The translations under genes and the position numbers were made by a program. DNA of 64,000 nucleotides, taken from Synechococcus sp. CBW1002 (GTDB taxonomy: Bacteria; Cyanobacteriota; Cyanobacteriia; PCC-6307; Cyanobiaceae). The stretch covers positions 496,001-560,000 of the forward strand of contig NZ_CP060398.1 in the NCBI RefSeq assembly GCF_015840915.1, written 5' to 3'. The notes under the pieces are model-generated. The model had not been told where the DNA came from, searched no databases, and was given only the letters and a program-made list of their open reading frames with translations. Of this stretch, positions 52,994-62,835 are shown in pieces. Positions within the stretch are counted from its first letter, which is position 1; every line of letters starts with the position of its first letter.

Positions 52994-53955
52994 GCCGGCT
53001 GGGCCTGCGCCAGGGGCTGGCGCAGGGGGCTGTCGGGGCTGGCGAACACCGGCAACACTTCCTTGCGGAAGGCATCGGAGGCCCGGGAGCAATACCGGGC
53101 CGGGTGGCTGATCAGCTTCAGCTGGCGCCGCACCAGCAGATCGGCCACCTGGGGCCGATGCAGACTGCCGGCAGCGAGTTCCCTCTCGATCGAGACCACC
53201 GGCAGAAACGCGGCCCCCAGGCCGCTCTGCACGGCGTTCTTGATCGCCTCGAAGGAGTTGAGTTCCATCTCGATCTTGAGCCGGCCCACATCAAGGCCGG
53301 ACCGGGCCAGCAGCTGGTCCACCATCTTGCGGGTGGTGGACTGGGCATCCAGGCAGACGAAACCGAGACGGTAGAGGTCGTCCTTGGTGAGCTCCGGCAA
53401 ACGCGACAGCGGATGCTTCACCGGCAGCACCAGCGCCAGTTCATCGCTGGCGTAGGGAAGAACCTGCAGTAACTCGTTCAGTTCAGGCGGCAGCTCGCCA
53501 CCAATGATCGCCAGATCCACCTGGCCGTTGGCCACACTCCAGCCTGTTCGGCGGGTGCTGTGCACCTGCAGCTGCACGGCCACGTCCGGATACTTCTGCC
53601 GGAACAGCCCGATCATGCGCGGCATCAGGTAGGTGCCGGTCGTCTGGCTGGCGCCGACGATCAGGGATCCACCCCGCAGGTTGTGGAGATCATCAAGAGC
53701 GCGACAGGCCTCCTGACACTGGCTGAGGATCCGGTCGCAGTAGCTCAGCAGCAGGTGGCCCGCTTCGGTGAGCTGAGCCTTGCGCCCGCCCCGATCGAAC
53801 AGCGACACATCCAGCTGCTTCTCCAGATTCTGGATCTGAAGGCTCACGGCCGGTTGTGTCACATAGAGGCTGTCGGCGGCCTTCTTGAAACTGCCCTCGC
53901 TGGCGATGGCCCGCAGGATGCGCAGCTGATCGAGGGTGAAGGGCAGATCAGCCAT
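52984..53955 (-). CDS. rbcR: LysR-family regulator RbcR
   Basis: 323 residues from ATG 53955. A LysR helix-turn-helix is at about 8-67 ([41 protein letters not shown]). The effector domain follows ([24 protein letters not shown]). The match is to the RbcR/NdhR/CmpR clade that controls Rubisco and carbon-concentration genes. It sits between ndhM and ndhF, as in other picocyanobacteria. The name RbcR is by resemblance and position. Confidence 0.88.
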   Translation of the reverse strand: MADLPFTLDQLRILRAIASEGSFKKAADSLYVTQPAVSLQIQNLEKQLDVSLFDRGGRKAQLTEAGHLLLSYCDRILSQCQEACRALDDLHNLRGGSLIVGASQTTGTYLMPRMIGLFRQKYPDVAVQLQVHSTRRTGWSVANGQVDLAIIGGELPPELNELLQVLPYASDELALVLPVKHPLSRLPELTKDDLYRLGFVCLDAQSTTRKMVDQLLARSGLDVGRLKIEMELNSFEAIKNAVQSGLGAAFLPVVSIERELAAGSLHRPQVADLLVRRQLKLISHPARYCSRASDAFRKEVLPVFASPDSPLRQPLAQAQPAQN

Positions 53956-54064
53956 GGACGCGGCGGGCGTTTGGAGACAAGGCGGGAGCGCAGTGAAAAC
54001 GTTGGCGGGAGAAGGGAGGTGTGTGATTCAGCCTCGTAAGTCCAGACTCTAGGTGGGCCGGCGG

Positions 54065-54850
54065 ATGCCCAGAATTGCTGGCTTCGCAGTCGCCCGGCCC
54101 TTGCCTTCCCTGCTTGCCCCAGCCAGCCCCCACCACAGCAGCGTGGTGATGCTGGCCCTGCTCGTGGTGTTCGCCGTGCTGCACAGCGGTGGTGCCTCCC
54201 TGCGGGTGTGGGGGGTGGAGCGGATCGGCGAACGGGCCTGGCGCCTGCTGTTCGCCGGCGTGAGCATCCCTGCGGCGGTGGTGGTGATCGGCTACTTCCT
54301 GGCCCACCGCTATGACGGCCTGCGGCTCTGGAATCTGCAGGAGCAGCCCTGGATCGTGCCGCTGGTGTGGGGCGGCACCGCCATCAGCTTCCTTTTCCTC
54401 TACCCGGCCACCTACAACCTGCTGGAGATCCCGGCGGTGCTGAAGCCTCAGGTGCGGCTGTATGCCACCGGCATCATCCGGGTCAGCCGCCATCCCCAGG
54501 CGGTGGGGCAGGTGCTCTGGTGTGCCACCCACCTGCTCTGGATCGGCAGCAGCTTCATGGTGGTGACCTGCGCCGGCCTGATAGCCCACCACCTGTTCGC
54601 CATCTGGAATGGCGATCGGCGCCTGGCCCACCGCTTCGGCACCGCCTTCGAAGAGCTGCGGGACAGCACGTCAGTGCTGCCGTTCCGGGCGGTGCTGGAT
54701 GGCCGTCAGCAGCTGATCTGGGCCGAATTCCTGCGCCCGGCCCAGCTGGGCATCGCCATCGCCATCGGCGTGTTCTGGTGGGCCCACCGCTTCATCGGCC
54801 TCGGCGCCGTCACCTTCTCGCGCACCGCCCTGGCCCATTGGCTGGGATGA
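54065..54850 (+). CDS. NnrU / Z-ISO family membrane protein
   Basis: 261 residues from ATG 54065; ATG 54149 would give a 233-residue form starting at the first helix. About six membrane segments: VMLALLVVFAVLHSGGA, RLLFAGVSIPAAVVVIGYFL, WIVPLVWGGTAISFLFLYPA. Conserved NnrU/Z-ISO features include LFLYPATYNLLEIP, GIIRVSRHPQAVGQVLWCATHLLW and ATHLL. Plant Z-ISO isomerises 9,15,9'-tri-cis-zeta-carotene using a haem; cyanobacterial members are the candidates for this step. The gene precedes ndhF on the plus strand by 99 bp. Confidence 0.8.
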   Translation: MPRIAGFAVARPLPSLLAPASPHHSSVVMLALLVVFAVLHSGGASLRVWGVERIGERAWRLLFAGVSIPAAVVVIGYFLAHRYDGLRLWNLQEQPWIVPLVWGGTAISFLFLYPATYNLLEIPAVLKPQVRLYATGIIRVSRHPQAVGQVLWCATHLLWIGSSFMVVTCAGLIAHHLFAIWNGDRRLAHRFGTAFEELRDSTSVLPFRAVLDGRQQLIWAEFLRPAQLGIAIAIGVFWWAHRFIGLGAVTFSRTALAHWLG

Positions 54851-54949
54851 GGCGGGGCGCCGGCGGGGCGGCGATGGTGGGCGCTCAGGCACACGAGCCG
54901 GTGGGAGCCAGGCGGGCTGCCTACACTCGCCAGCACCAGCCTGAGCAGG

Positions 54950-56956
54950 ATGCCGTCAGCCGCTGAACTCGCCTGGTTGATTCCGGTGCTTCCCCTGTTG
55001 GGGGCCTGCGTCACCGGCCTCGGCCTGATCAGCTTCAACCGCACAGTGAATCGGTTGCGAAAACCGGTGGCCGTGCTGCTGATCAGCTGTGTCGGAGCCG
55101 CTGCTGTGCTCAGCTACGCCGTGCTGGCCCAGCAGCTCGCCGGAGCAGCACCCACCGAGGTGCTGTTCAACTGGGCCAGCGCCGGCACCTTCAATCTGCA
55201 GATGGGCTTCCGCGTCGATGCCCTCGGCGCGGTGATGCTGGCCCTGGTGACCACCATCGCCCTGCTGGTGATGGTCTATTCCGATGGCTACATGGCCCAC
55301 GACAAGGGCTATGTGCGCTTCTTCACCTACCTGGCCCTGTTCAGCAGCTCAATGCTGGGCCTGGTGATCAGCCCGAACCTGCTGGAGATCTATGTCTTCT
55401 GGGAGCTGGTGGGCATGTGCTCCTACCTGCTGGTGGGCTTCTGGTACGACCGCGACGGCGCCGCCAATGCCGCCCAGAAGGCCTTCGTGGTGAACCGGGT
55501 CGGCGACTTCGGCCTGCTGCTCGGCATCCTCGGCCTGTTCTGGGCCACCGGCAGCTTCGGGTTCGAGGAGATCGGAGCACGGGTCAGCGAGGCCGTGGCC
55601 GGCGGCAGCCTCAGCACCGGTGTGGCCGTGATCCTCTGTCTGCTGGTGTTCATGGGGCCGATGGCCAAGTCGGCCCAGTTCCCCCTGCATGTGTGGCTGC
55701 CCGATGCCATGGAGGGCCCCACACCGATTTCGGCCCTGATCCATGCCGCCACCATGGTGGCCGCGGGCGTGTTTCTGGTGGCCCGGCTTCAGCCGGTGTA
55801 CGAGCCCTTTGCCGCGGTGCAGGTCACGATCGCCGTGATCGGCACCATCACCCTCGTGCTGGGGGCTTCGATTGCCCTGACCCAGATGGACCTGAAGAAG
55901 GGTCTGGCCTACAGCACCGTCAGTCAGCTGGGCTACATGATGCTGGCGATGGGCTGCGGTGCTCCGGTCGCCGGCATGTTCCACCTGGTGACCCACGCCT
56001 TCTTCAAGGCGATGCTGTTCCTCGGCTCTGGCTCGGTGATCCATGCCATGGAAGAGGTGGTGGGCCACGAACCGGTGCTGGCCCAGGACATGCGCCTGAT
56101 GGGCGGCCTACGCAAATTCATGCCGATCACCAGCGCCACCTTCCTGATCGGCTGCGTGGCGATCAGCGGCATCCCTCCCTTGGCCGGCTTCTGGAGCAAG
56201 GACGAGATCCTCGGCCAGGCATTCGGCAGCTTCCCGCTGCTCTGGGTAGCCGGCTTCGTGACCGCCGGCATGACCGCCTTCTACATGTTCCGCCTTTACT
56301 TCCTCACCTTCGAAGGCGACTTCCGCGGAACCGACCAGACGATCCAGGCCCAGCTGCTTGCCGCCGCCGGAAAGTCCAGTGGTGGCGATGACGACCACGG
56401 CCACCACGCCAGCCACCCCCACGAATCCGGCTGGCAGATGGCGATGCCGCTGGCGGTCCTCGCCGTCCCCTCGGTGTTGATCGGCTTGCTCGGCACCCCC
56501 TGGAACAGTCGTTTTGCCGGCCTGCTCGATCCCCATGAAGCCGCTGAGATGGCCGAGCACTTCTCCTGGGCCGAGTTCCTGCCCCTGGCGGGCGCATCGG
56601 TGGCGATCTCGGTGGCAGGCATCTCCGTAGCGGTGCTGGCCTATGCGCTCCACAGGATCGATCTGGGCACGGCAGTGGCCGCACGCTTCCCCGCCCTCAA
56701 TGCCTTCCTGGCCAACAAGTGGTACCTCGACGACATCAACGACAAGCTGTTCGTGCAGGGCAGCCGCAAACTGGCTCGCCAGGTGCTGGAGGTGGACGCC
56801 AAGGTGGTGGACGGTGTCGTGAACCTCACCGGCCTGCTCACCCTGGGCTCTGGGGAGGGTCTCAAATACTTCGAGACCGGTCGCGCCCAGTTCTATGCCC
56901 TGATCGTGTTCGGCGGTGTGATCGCCCTTGTGGTGCTGTTCGGATCCCTCGGTTGA
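54950..56956 (+). CDS. ndhF: NAD(P)H-quinone oxidoreductase subunit 5 (NdhF)
   Basis: 668 residues from ATG 54950 with about 15 membrane segments. Antiporter-type conserved pieces: NLLEIYVFWELVGMCSYLLVGFW (the key Glu), MGPMAKSAQFPLHVWLPDAMEGPTPISALIHAATMVAAG and STVSQLGYMMLAMG. Lys and His residues of the proton path are in these strings. It pumps protons across the thylakoid membrane in cyclic flow and respiration. The His-rich loop GDDDHGHHASHPHES (about 480) is variable. It is followed by ndhD. Confidence 0.97.
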   Translation: MPSAAELAWLIPVLPLLGACVTGLGLISFNRTVNRLRKPVAVLLISCVGAAAVLSYAVLAQQLAGAAPTEVLFNWASAGTFNLQMGFRVDALGAVMLALVTTIALLVMVYSDGYMAHDKGYVRFFTYLALFSSSMLGLVISPNLLEIYVFWELVGMCSYLLVGFWYDRDGAANAAQKAFVVNRVGDFGLLLGILGLFWATGSFGFEEIGARVSEAVAGGSLSTGVAVILCLLVFMGPMAKSAQFPLHVWLPDAMEGPTPISALIHAATMVAAGVFLVARLQPVYEPFAAVQVTIAVIGTITLVLGASIALTQMDLKKGLAYSTVSQLGYMMLAMGCGAPVAGMFHLVTHAFFKAMLFLGSGSVIHAMEEVVGHEPVLAQDMRLMGGLRKFMPITSATFLIGCVAISGIPPLAGFWSKDEILGQAFGSFPLLWVAGFVTAGMTAFYMFRLYFLTFEGDFRGTDQTIQAQLLAAAGKSSGGDDDHGHHASHPHESGWQMAMPLAVLAVPSVLIGLLGTPWNSRFAGLLDPHEAAEMAEHFSWAEFLPLAGASVAISVAGISVAVLAYALHRIDLGTAVAARFPALNAFLANKWYLDDINDKLFVQGSRKLARQVLEVDAKVVDGVVNLTGLLTLGSGEGLKYFETGRAQFYALIVFGGVIALVVLFGSLG

Positions 56957-57056
56957 TCCTGACTGCGGTCTCACACTCTGTGTGACATCCCCCACCGCAG
57001 CTCTGGCGGGCGGTGGGCATTTCTACACTCCGGCCTGACTTGACCTGCCCAGGACC

Positions 57057-58667
57057 TTGGCCTTTCCCTGGCTGAGCGCGTCGATCCTCTTCCCGATCGC
57101 CGCCGCGCTGCTTATCCCGTTCGTTCCCGATGAGGGCGATGGCCGCAGGGTGCGCTGGTACGCCCTGGGCATCGCCCTGATCACCTTCCTGCTCACGGTG
57201 GGGGGCTACCTGAACGGCTACGACCCTTCCGTGGCTGGCCTGCAGCTGGTGGAACGGGTGGAGTGGCTGCCCGATCTCGGTCTGGCCTGGTCCGTGGGGG
57301 CCGATGGCCTGTCGATGCCCCTGATCCTGCTGACCAGCTTCATCACCGCCCTGGCGGTTCTGGCGGCCTGGCCGGTGACCTTCAAACCGCGTCTGTTCTT
57401 CTTCCTGCTGCTGGCCATGGATGGCGGCCAGATCGCCGTGTTCGCGGTGCAGGACATGCTGCTCTTCTTCCTGGCCTGGGAGCTCGAGCTGCTTCCGGTG
57501 TACCTGCTGCTGGCCATCTGGGGCGGCAAGAAGCGCCAGTACGCCGCCACCAAGTTCATCCTTTACACCGCCGGCAGCTCCCTGTTCATTCTCCTGGCGG
57601 GGCTGGGCATGGCCTTCTACGGCGGCGGGGCCCCCACCTTCGAGTACACGAGCCTGGCAGAGAAGGGATTCGGCACCGGCTTCCAGGTTCTCTGTTACGC
57701 CGGCCTGCTGATTGCCTTCGGCGTGAAGCTACCGATCGTGCCGCTGCACACCTGGCTGCCGGATGCCCATGGAGAGGCCACGGCACCGGTCCACATGCTG
57801 CTGGCCGGCATCCTCCTGAAGATGGGCGGCTACGCCCTGCTGCGCTTCAACTGCCAGCTCCTGCCCGATGCCCATGTGCGGTTCGCGCCATTGCTGGTGG
57901 TGCTGGGGGTGGTGAACATCATCTATGCCGCGCTCACGTCGTTCGCCCAGCGCAACCTCAAGCGCAAGATCGCCTACAGCTCGATCAGCCACATGGGCTT
58001 CGTGCTGATCGGCATCGGCAGTGTCAGTGCCCTGGGAACCAGCGGGGCCATGCTCCAGATGGTCAGCCATGGCCTGATCGGCGCCAGCCTCTTCTTCCTG
58101 GTGGGTGCCACCTATGACCGCACCCACACCCTCCAGCTCGACGACATGGGTGGGGTGGGTCAGAAGATGCGCAAGATGTTCGCCCTCTGGACCGTCTGCT
58201 CGCTGGCCTCCCTGGCCCTGCCCGGCATGAGCGGCTTTGTGGCCGAACTGATGGTGTTCGTGGGCTTCGCCACCAGCGAGGTCTACTCGCTCAGCTTCCG
58301 CATCGTGATGGCGGTGCTCGCCGCCGTGGGCGTGATCCTCACGCCGATCTACCTGCTCTCGATGCTTCGGGAGATCTTCTTCGGCAAGGAGAACGCCGAG
58401 CTGGCCTCCCATAGCAATCTGGTGGATGCCGAGCCGCGGGAGATCTACGTGATCAGTTGCCTGTTGGTGCCGATCATCGGCATCGGCCTCTACCCGCGCC
58501 TGATGACCGACACCTACCGCGCCTCGATGGAGCAGCTTGTGGGACAGGAGGACAAGGCGATGGCGCACCTGCGGCAGGCCTCTGGTCTCCCCGGAGGCAC
58601 TCCCCTGGCGCCTTTCCTGGCTGGCAGCGGAGTCCAAGCCCTGCTGCGCGCTCCTGCTGTGGGCTGA
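57057..58667 (+). CDS. ndhD: NAD(P)H-quinone oxidoreductase subunit 4 (NdhD)
   Basis: 536 residues from TTG 57057, with AGGA six bases before. Core motifs are [23 protein letters not shown] (conserved Glu), [38 protein letters not shown] and [13 protein letters not shown]. It is an antiporter-like proton-pumping subunit of NDH-1. The pairing ndhF-ndhD with a basal-type sequence suggests the respiratory/cyclic complex (NdhF1/NdhD1) rather than the CO2-uptake type, which would have cupA nearby. Confidence 0.96.
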   Translation: MAFPWLSASILFPIAAALLIPFVPDEGDGRRVRWYALGIALITFLLTVGGYLNGYDPSVAGLQLVERVEWLPDLGLAWSVGADGLSMPLILLTSFITALAVLAAWPVTFKPRLFFFLLLAMDGGQIAVFAVQDMLLFFLAWELELLPVYLLLAIWGGKKRQYAATKFILYTAGSSLFILLAGLGMAFYGGGAPTFEYTSLAEKGFGTGFQVLCYAGLLIAFGVKLPIVPLHTWLPDAHGEATAPVHMLLAGILLKMGGYALLRFNCQLLPDAHVRFAPLLVVLGVVNIIYAALTSFAQRNLKRKIAYSSISHMGFVLIGIGSVSALGTSGAMLQMVSHGLIGASLFFLVGATYDRTHTLQLDDMGGVGQKMRKMFALWTVCSLASLALPGMSGFVAELMVFVGFATSEVYSLSFRIVMAVLAAVGVILTPIYLLSMLREIFFGKENAELASHSNLVDAEPREIYVISCLLVPIIGIGLYPRLMTDTYRASMEQLVGQEDKAMAHLRQASGLPGGTPLAPFLAGSGVQALLRAPAVG

Positions 58668-58805
58668 CCCAGACCGATCTGCTCAGGCGTTCGTCCCCGC
58701 ACGGCCTGCGTAAACAAAACCTGCGCTGGCCCAGTCCCTTCATCCGGCCTGCCCTGCTGTTCTTACGCTCCATCCGTTCATGGCCCAACCCTCTGTCTTG
58801 ATCCG

Positions 58806-59165
58806 ATGCGACAGCTGAACTTCCTGCTGATCTTCAGCTTCGGCCTGGCCACGGTGATGTTCACCCTCGAGAACACGGCCCCCACGACCGTGCACTTCCT
58901 GCCCGGCATCACCGCCACCCTGCCCCTGGCCGCCATGCTCCTCGTGGTCGGTGGGATCGGTGCCACCGCGGCCTGGGTGTTTGCGGTGTGGACAGGCGTG
59001 GTCAAGCAGGTGGAGCGCCTGCAGGAGCAGACCGAACGGGAAGCCCAGCAGGTGCGGATCCAGGAACTCGAAGATGACCTGCAGCGCTACCGCGCGGCGG
59101 TCGATGCCCAGCTCGGCCTGCTGCCTGCAGCCGGAGAGAGCTCCGCAGCAGCCGGCGAAACCTGA
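58806..59165 (+). CDS. LapA (DUF1049) domain membrane protein
   Basis: 119 residues from ATG 58806. Two membrane helices (FLLIFSFGLATVMFTL and LPLAAMLLVVGGIGATAAWVF) surround a short loop, ENTAPTTVHFLPG. A cytosolic coiled-coil follows (VERLQEQTEREAQQVRIQELEDDLQRY). The LapA/DUF1049 family is linked to lipopolysaccharide assembly in E. coli; its role in cyanobacteria is unknown. Confidence 0.85.
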   Translation: MRQLNFLLIFSFGLATVMFTLENTAPTTVHFLPGITATLPLAAMLLVVGGIGATAAWVFAVWTGVVKQVERLQEQTEREAQQVRIQELEDDLQRYRAAVDAQLGLLPAAGESSAAAGET

Positions 59166-59228
59166 ACTGAACCGGGAACAGACCCCTGGTGCAGCAGCTG
59201 CCCGACCGTTACGGTGCGGTGATTCTGC

Positions 59229-60110
59229 TTGGAGACCCGGGAGCGCGTGGCTGAAGCAGGCGCCAGGCTGGCCATCCGACTGCTCCAGGATGCAGCGATA
59301 CGGGGAGAGCTCGACCCGTGGGATGTCGATGTGATTGCCGTGGTGGATGGATTCCTCGACCAGCTGCGCCAGCGCATCGGCGCCCCCCGTCTGGTGGTGG
59401 CCCGATCGGATGGGCGCCAGGGGGGGAGTTACGAACGTGATCTTGCCGAAACCAGCGAGGCGTTCCTGGCGGCCTCCGTGCTGGTGAGCCTCAAGGCCGA
59501 AGTGCTGGAAGCCCTCACCTTCCCGCCCGAACCGATCGAAGAGCTGCTGGAAGCCCCCTGCGACGAGGGCGAAGATTCGGGATGGGGCACCATGATCGCC
59601 CTGCCGCGGCGGCCTGAACGCCACCTGCGCCGCCGTCCCGTGGCGCCTCCCCCCTTGCAGAGGCCCGTGACCCTGGGCGAACTGATCCGCCAGCTGGAGG
59701 ACATCGCCGAACGCCTCGAACAGGAGGGGGAAGGGCGCCAGCGCCAGCGTTCCCGTAGCCGCCGGTTCAGCGACCGAGCGGCAATCGAACAGGTGGCCAA
59801 CCTTGCCCACCGCGAGAAGCTGCCGGAGACCACCACCGGACTGCAGCGGTTCCTCAGCCATTGGCAGGCGGCTGAGGATTGGCTGGATTTCGAGGTGCTG
59901 GTTAGCGCCTGGGCGCGGGCCGTTCAACAGGATCCGGCCGGAGAGGATCTCGACTGTGATCGGGTGGGCGTGTTCTGGGCCCTGCTCTTCCTCTCCGCCC
60001 AGGGATCGGTGGAACTGGAGCAGCAGGGCGGCCTGTTCGGCCCCCTGCACCTGCGTCGCCTCGAACAGGTGCCAGCTCCCCTGCCGACCAGGGAGATCCT
60101 GGCTGCCTGA
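59229..60110 (+). CDS. scpA: Segregation and condensation protein A
   Basis: 293 residues from TTG 59229; GTG 59247 is an alternative. It is the kleisin partner of SMC. The N-terminal ARLAIRLLQDAAIRGELDPWDVDVIAVVDGFLDQL and RDLAETSEAFLAASVLVSLKAE bind the SMC neck; the C-terminal winged helix (VGVFWALLFLSAQGSVELEQQGGLFGPL) binds the SMC head. The central part is Arg-rich. Later marker pieces PVTLGELIRQLE agree with cyanobacterial ScpA. Confidence 0.92.
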   Translation: METRERVAEAGARLAIRLLQDAAIRGELDPWDVDVIAVVDGFLDQLRQRIGAPRLVVARSDGRQGGSYERDLAETSEAFLAASVLVSLKAEVLEALTFPPEPIEELLEAPCDEGEDSGWGTMIALPRRPERHLRRRPVAPPPLQRPVTLGELIRQLEDIAERLEQEGEGRQRQRSRSRRFSDRAAIEQVANLAHREKLPETTTGLQRFLSHWQAAEDWLDFEVLVSAWARAVQQDPAGEDLDCDRVGVFWALLFLSAQGSVELEQQGGLFGPLHLRRLEQVPAPLPTREILAA

Positions 60111-60156
60111 CGCCTTTGACTAAGGTACGGGCTCTGATGGATGGGGACAGGCGCCA

Positions 60157-61338
60157 ATGAAGGCGATGATCCTGGCGGCAGGGAAGGGCACACGGGTAAG
60201 GCCGATCACCCACATTCTGCCGAAGCCGATGATTCCGATCCTGCAGAAGCCGGTGATGGAATTCCTGCTGGAGCTGCTGCGTCAGCATGGCTTCGACGAA
60301 ATCATGGTGAACGTCTCCCATCTAGCTGAGGAGATCGAGAACTATTTTCGTGATGGCCAACGCTTCGGCGTGCAGATTGCCTACAGCTTCGAAGGGAAGA
60401 TTGAAGATGGAGAACTGATCGGCGATGCCCTCGGCTCAGCCGGAGGCCTCAAGAAGATTCAGAATTTCCAACCCTTCTTCGACGACACCTTCGTGGTGCT
60501 CTGCGGCGATGCTCTGATTGATCTCGATCTCAGCGAGGCGGTGCGTCGCCACCGTGAGAAGGGCGCCATGGCAAGCCTCGTCACCAAACGCGTTCCGAAG
60601 GAGCAGGTGAGCAGCTACGGCGTGGTGGTGACGGACCCTGATGGGCGCGTGCTGTCCTTCCAGGAGAAGCCGAGCCTGGAAGAAGCAGCTAGCGACATGA
60701 TCAATACCGGCATTTATATTTTTGAGCCGGAGGTCTTCGACTTCATTCCCGATACAACTCCCTTTGATATCGGCTCCGATCTTTTCCCAAGGCTGGTTCA
60801 GGCAGGCGCTCCATTTTATGCCCTGCCCATGGATTTTGAGTGGGTGGACATCGGCAAGGTACCTGATTACTGGCAGGCGATCCGTAGCGTCCTGGAAGGT
60901 GAGGTCAGGCAAGTGCAGATTCCAGGCAAGGAAGTGCGCCCAGGGATCTATGCGGGCCTGAACGTTGCTGCAAACTGGGACAAGATCAATGTGAAAGGAC
61001 CGATCTATGTCGGTGGGATGAGCCGCATTGAGGATGGGGTCACGATCATTGGTCCGGCGATGATCGGTCCCAGCTGTCACATCTGTGCTGGTGCCACGAT
61101 CGACAATTCCATCATCTTCGATTACTCACGCATCGGTGCTGGCGTGCGCCTGGTCGACAAGCTCGTGTTCGGTCGTTATTGCGTCGATCGCAACGGCGAT
61201 CACTTCGATCTGCAGGAAGCCGCCCTCGACTGGCTGATCACCGATGTCAGGCGTCAGGACCACAGCTCCCCTTCACCCCAGCAGAAGGCCATGGCCGACC
61301 TTCTCGGCACCGACCTGACCCTGTCCCAGAGGCCCTAA
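60157..61338 (+). CDS. NDP-sugar pyrophosphorylase family protein
   Basis: 393 residues from ATG 60157. The nucleotidyltransferase start is KAMILAAGKGTRVRPITHILPKPMIPI (Gx3GTR...PKP). Next come FVVLCGDALIDLDLSEAV, ITGIYIFEPEVF-like INTGIYIFEPEVF and WVDIGKVPDYWQAI. A short left-handed beta-helix (IYVGGMSRIEDGVTIIGPAMIGPSC) follows. It makes an activated sugar (mannose- or glucose-1-phosphate type); the sugar cannot be told. It overlaps metF by 66 bp at the 3' ends. Confidence 0.9.
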   Translation: MKAMILAAGKGTRVRPITHILPKPMIPILQKPVMEFLLELLRQHGFDEIMVNVSHLAEEIENYFRDGQRFGVQIAYSFEGKIEDGELIGDALGSAGGLKKIQNFQPFFDDTFVVLCGDALIDLDLSEAVRRHREKGAMASLVTKRVPKEQVSSYGVVVTDPDGRVLSFQEKPSLEEAASDMINTGIYIFEPEVFDFIPDTTPFDIGSDLFPRLVQAGAPFYALPMDFEWVDIGKVPDYWQAIRSVLEGEVRQVQIPGKEVRPGIYAGLNVAANWDKINVKGPIYVGGMSRIEDGVTIIGPAMIGPSCHICAGATIDNSIIFDYSRIGAGVRLVDKLVFGRYCVDRNGDHFDLQEAALDWLITDVRRQDHSSPSPQQKAMADLLGTDLTLSQRP

Positions 61339-62277
61339 ACCCGCCTGGCGAATGATCGCCGGAATGCGTTCCTCCGCCTTCACGGCCATCAGGTGAACGC
61401 CCTGGGCGATCGTGCTGAAGGCCCGCACCTGTTCCGCCGCAATCGCAATGCCCTCGGCTGCTGGATCGGCGGCATCGGCCAGGCGCTCGATCAGGTGCTG
61501 GGGAATCCTGGCCCCTGGCACCACCCGATTCACGAAGGCGGCGTTCCGCGCCGACTTGAGCAGGAACACCCCCGCCAGCACAGGCAGACCCAGGGGGGCG
61601 GCCAGTTCGTCCACGAACCGCCGTAAGGCGTCCGTCTCCATCACCATCTGGGTCTGCACGAAGCGGGCCCCAGCTTCCTGCTTGCGCTGCAGCCGGCTGC
61701 GCAGGCCACTCCAACTGGGTGACTGGGGATCGGCGGCGGCGCCTGCGAACAGCTGGGTCGGACCATCGGGCAGGCTGCCCTTGACAGGATCTTCTCCACT
61801 GTTGAGGAGGCTGACCAGCTGCAGCAACCGCACCGATTCCAGTTCATTCACCGGCCTGGCTTCGGGCTGATCGCCGGCCCGCACCGGATCACCGGTGAGG
61901 CAGAGCACATTGCGGATTCCAAGGGCATGAGCACCGAGCAGATCCGCCTGCAGGGCGATGCGATTGCGATCGCGGCAGGCCACCTGCCAGATGGGCTCGA
62001 TGCCGGCATCCAGCAGCAGACGGCACACCGCCAGGCTGCACATGCGCATCACCGCCCTGCTGCCATCGGTGACGTTGACGGCATGAACCAGACCCCGCAG
62101 AGCTCGCGCCGCCTCCAGGGTGCGTGTGCAATCGCCTCCACGCGGTGGCGTCACCTCGGCAGTGACAGCAAAATGACCCTGGGTGAGTGCCTGGTGGAGC
62201 TGCTGCAAGCCTTCGGAGGATCTCAGGCTCCCATCATGCGGCAGCGACCTGCGTACAGTGAGGTCTGAGCCTGGCAA
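61273..62277 (-). CDS. metF: Methylenetetrahydrofolate reductase
   Basis: 334 residues if started at TTG 62277; a TTG at 62208 (LQQLHQALTQGHFAVTAEVTPPRGGD) gives 311 and fits homologues better. The FAD-dependent TIM barrel reduces methylene-THF to methyl-THF for methionine. Visible: TAEVTPPRGGD, NVTDGSRAVMRM, LCLTGDPVRAG and TQMVMETDALRRFVDEL. The start region overlaps the leader of the divergent pedR gene if the long form is real. Confidence 0.88.
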   Translation of the reverse strand: MPGSDLTVRRSLPHDGSLRSSEGLQQLHQALTQGHFAVTAEVTPPRGGDCTRTLEAARALRGLVHAVNVTDGSRAVMRMCSLAVCRLLLDAGIEPIWQVACRDRNRIALQADLLGAHALGIRNVLCLTGDPVRAGDQPEARPVNELESVRLLQLVSLLNSGEDPVKGSLPDGPTQLFAGAAADPQSPSWSGLRSRLQRKQEAGARFVQTQMVMETDALRRFVDELAAPLGLPVLAGVFLLKSARNAAFVNRVVPGARIPQHLIERLADAADPAAEGIAIAAEQVRAFSTIAQGVHLMAVKAEERIPAIIRQAGLGPLGQGQVGAEKVGHGLLLG

Positions 62278-62293
62278 GTACCGGAGCGGTCGG

Positions 62294-62590
62294 ATGGAGT
62301 GGAGTCACAGACTGGGCCCACCGATGGCCGGCCTTTCAGAGCGGGAACTTGAGATTATTGAGCTGGTGGCGCAAGGCCTGACCAACCAGGAAATCGCCGA
62401 TCGCCTGATGATCAGCAAGCGCACCGTAGATAATCACGTCAGCAATATCTTCACCAAGACAGGTGTGAAGAACCGGGTGGCCCTGCTCAACTGGGCCATG
62501 GACAACGGCAAGATCTGCCGCGACGGCTTCAATTGCTGTTCGCTGGATGGGACTGGACCGGAAGCTCGCCCACCAGGGAAACAAGGCTGA
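62294..62590 (+). CDS. pedR: PedR-type small LuxR-family regulator
   Basis: 98 residues from ATG 62294; ATG 62324 is possible. Nearly the whole protein is a LuxR-type HTH: LSERELEIIELVAQGLTNQEIADRLMISKRTVDNHVSNIFTKTGVKNRVALLNWAMDNG. No receiver is present. The Cys-containing end KICRDGFNCCSLDG matches PedR, a regulator sensing photosynthetic electron flow through thioredoxin reduction of Cys. Its 3' end overlaps a small minus-strand gene by 62 bp. Confidence 0.9.
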   Translation: MEWSHRLGPPMAGLSERELEIIELVAQGLTNQEIADRLMISKRTVDNHVSNIFTKTGVKNRVALLNWAMDNGKICRDGFNCCSLDGTGPEARPPGKQG

Positions 62591-62690
62591 AACTCTCCAC
62601 CTCAAAGCCGAACAGCTCTGCGTACGCCAGGCAATCCTCCAGATCACCAGAGACCCGCAACACACCTTGGTGGTCGTAGAGGCCGGTCAC
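62529..62690 (-). CDS. Small conserved-type hypothetical protein
   Basis: 53 residues from GTG 62690, with AGGGGG 8 bases upstream. The sequence VTGLYDHQGVLRVSGDLEDCLAYAELFG is amphipathic and protein-like; the frame extends upstream to 62798 without a better start. No family was recognised. It converges on and overlaps pedR by 62 bp. Confidence 0.5.
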   Translation of the reverse strand: MTGLYDHQGVLRVSGDLEDCLAYAELFGFEVESFSLVSLVGELPVQSHPANSN

Positions 62691-62835
62691 CGGCAGTCCC
62701 CCTGAAAATACTGATTTTCTTTCGACTTGGACACTACGGCACCGCCGGCCCTTGCTTGGCCGTTTGCGCCGCCGCGACTGATTGGAAAAACGTATCAATC
62801 GCTGCCGTTACGGCGACGTCGGCCCGAACTGAGGC

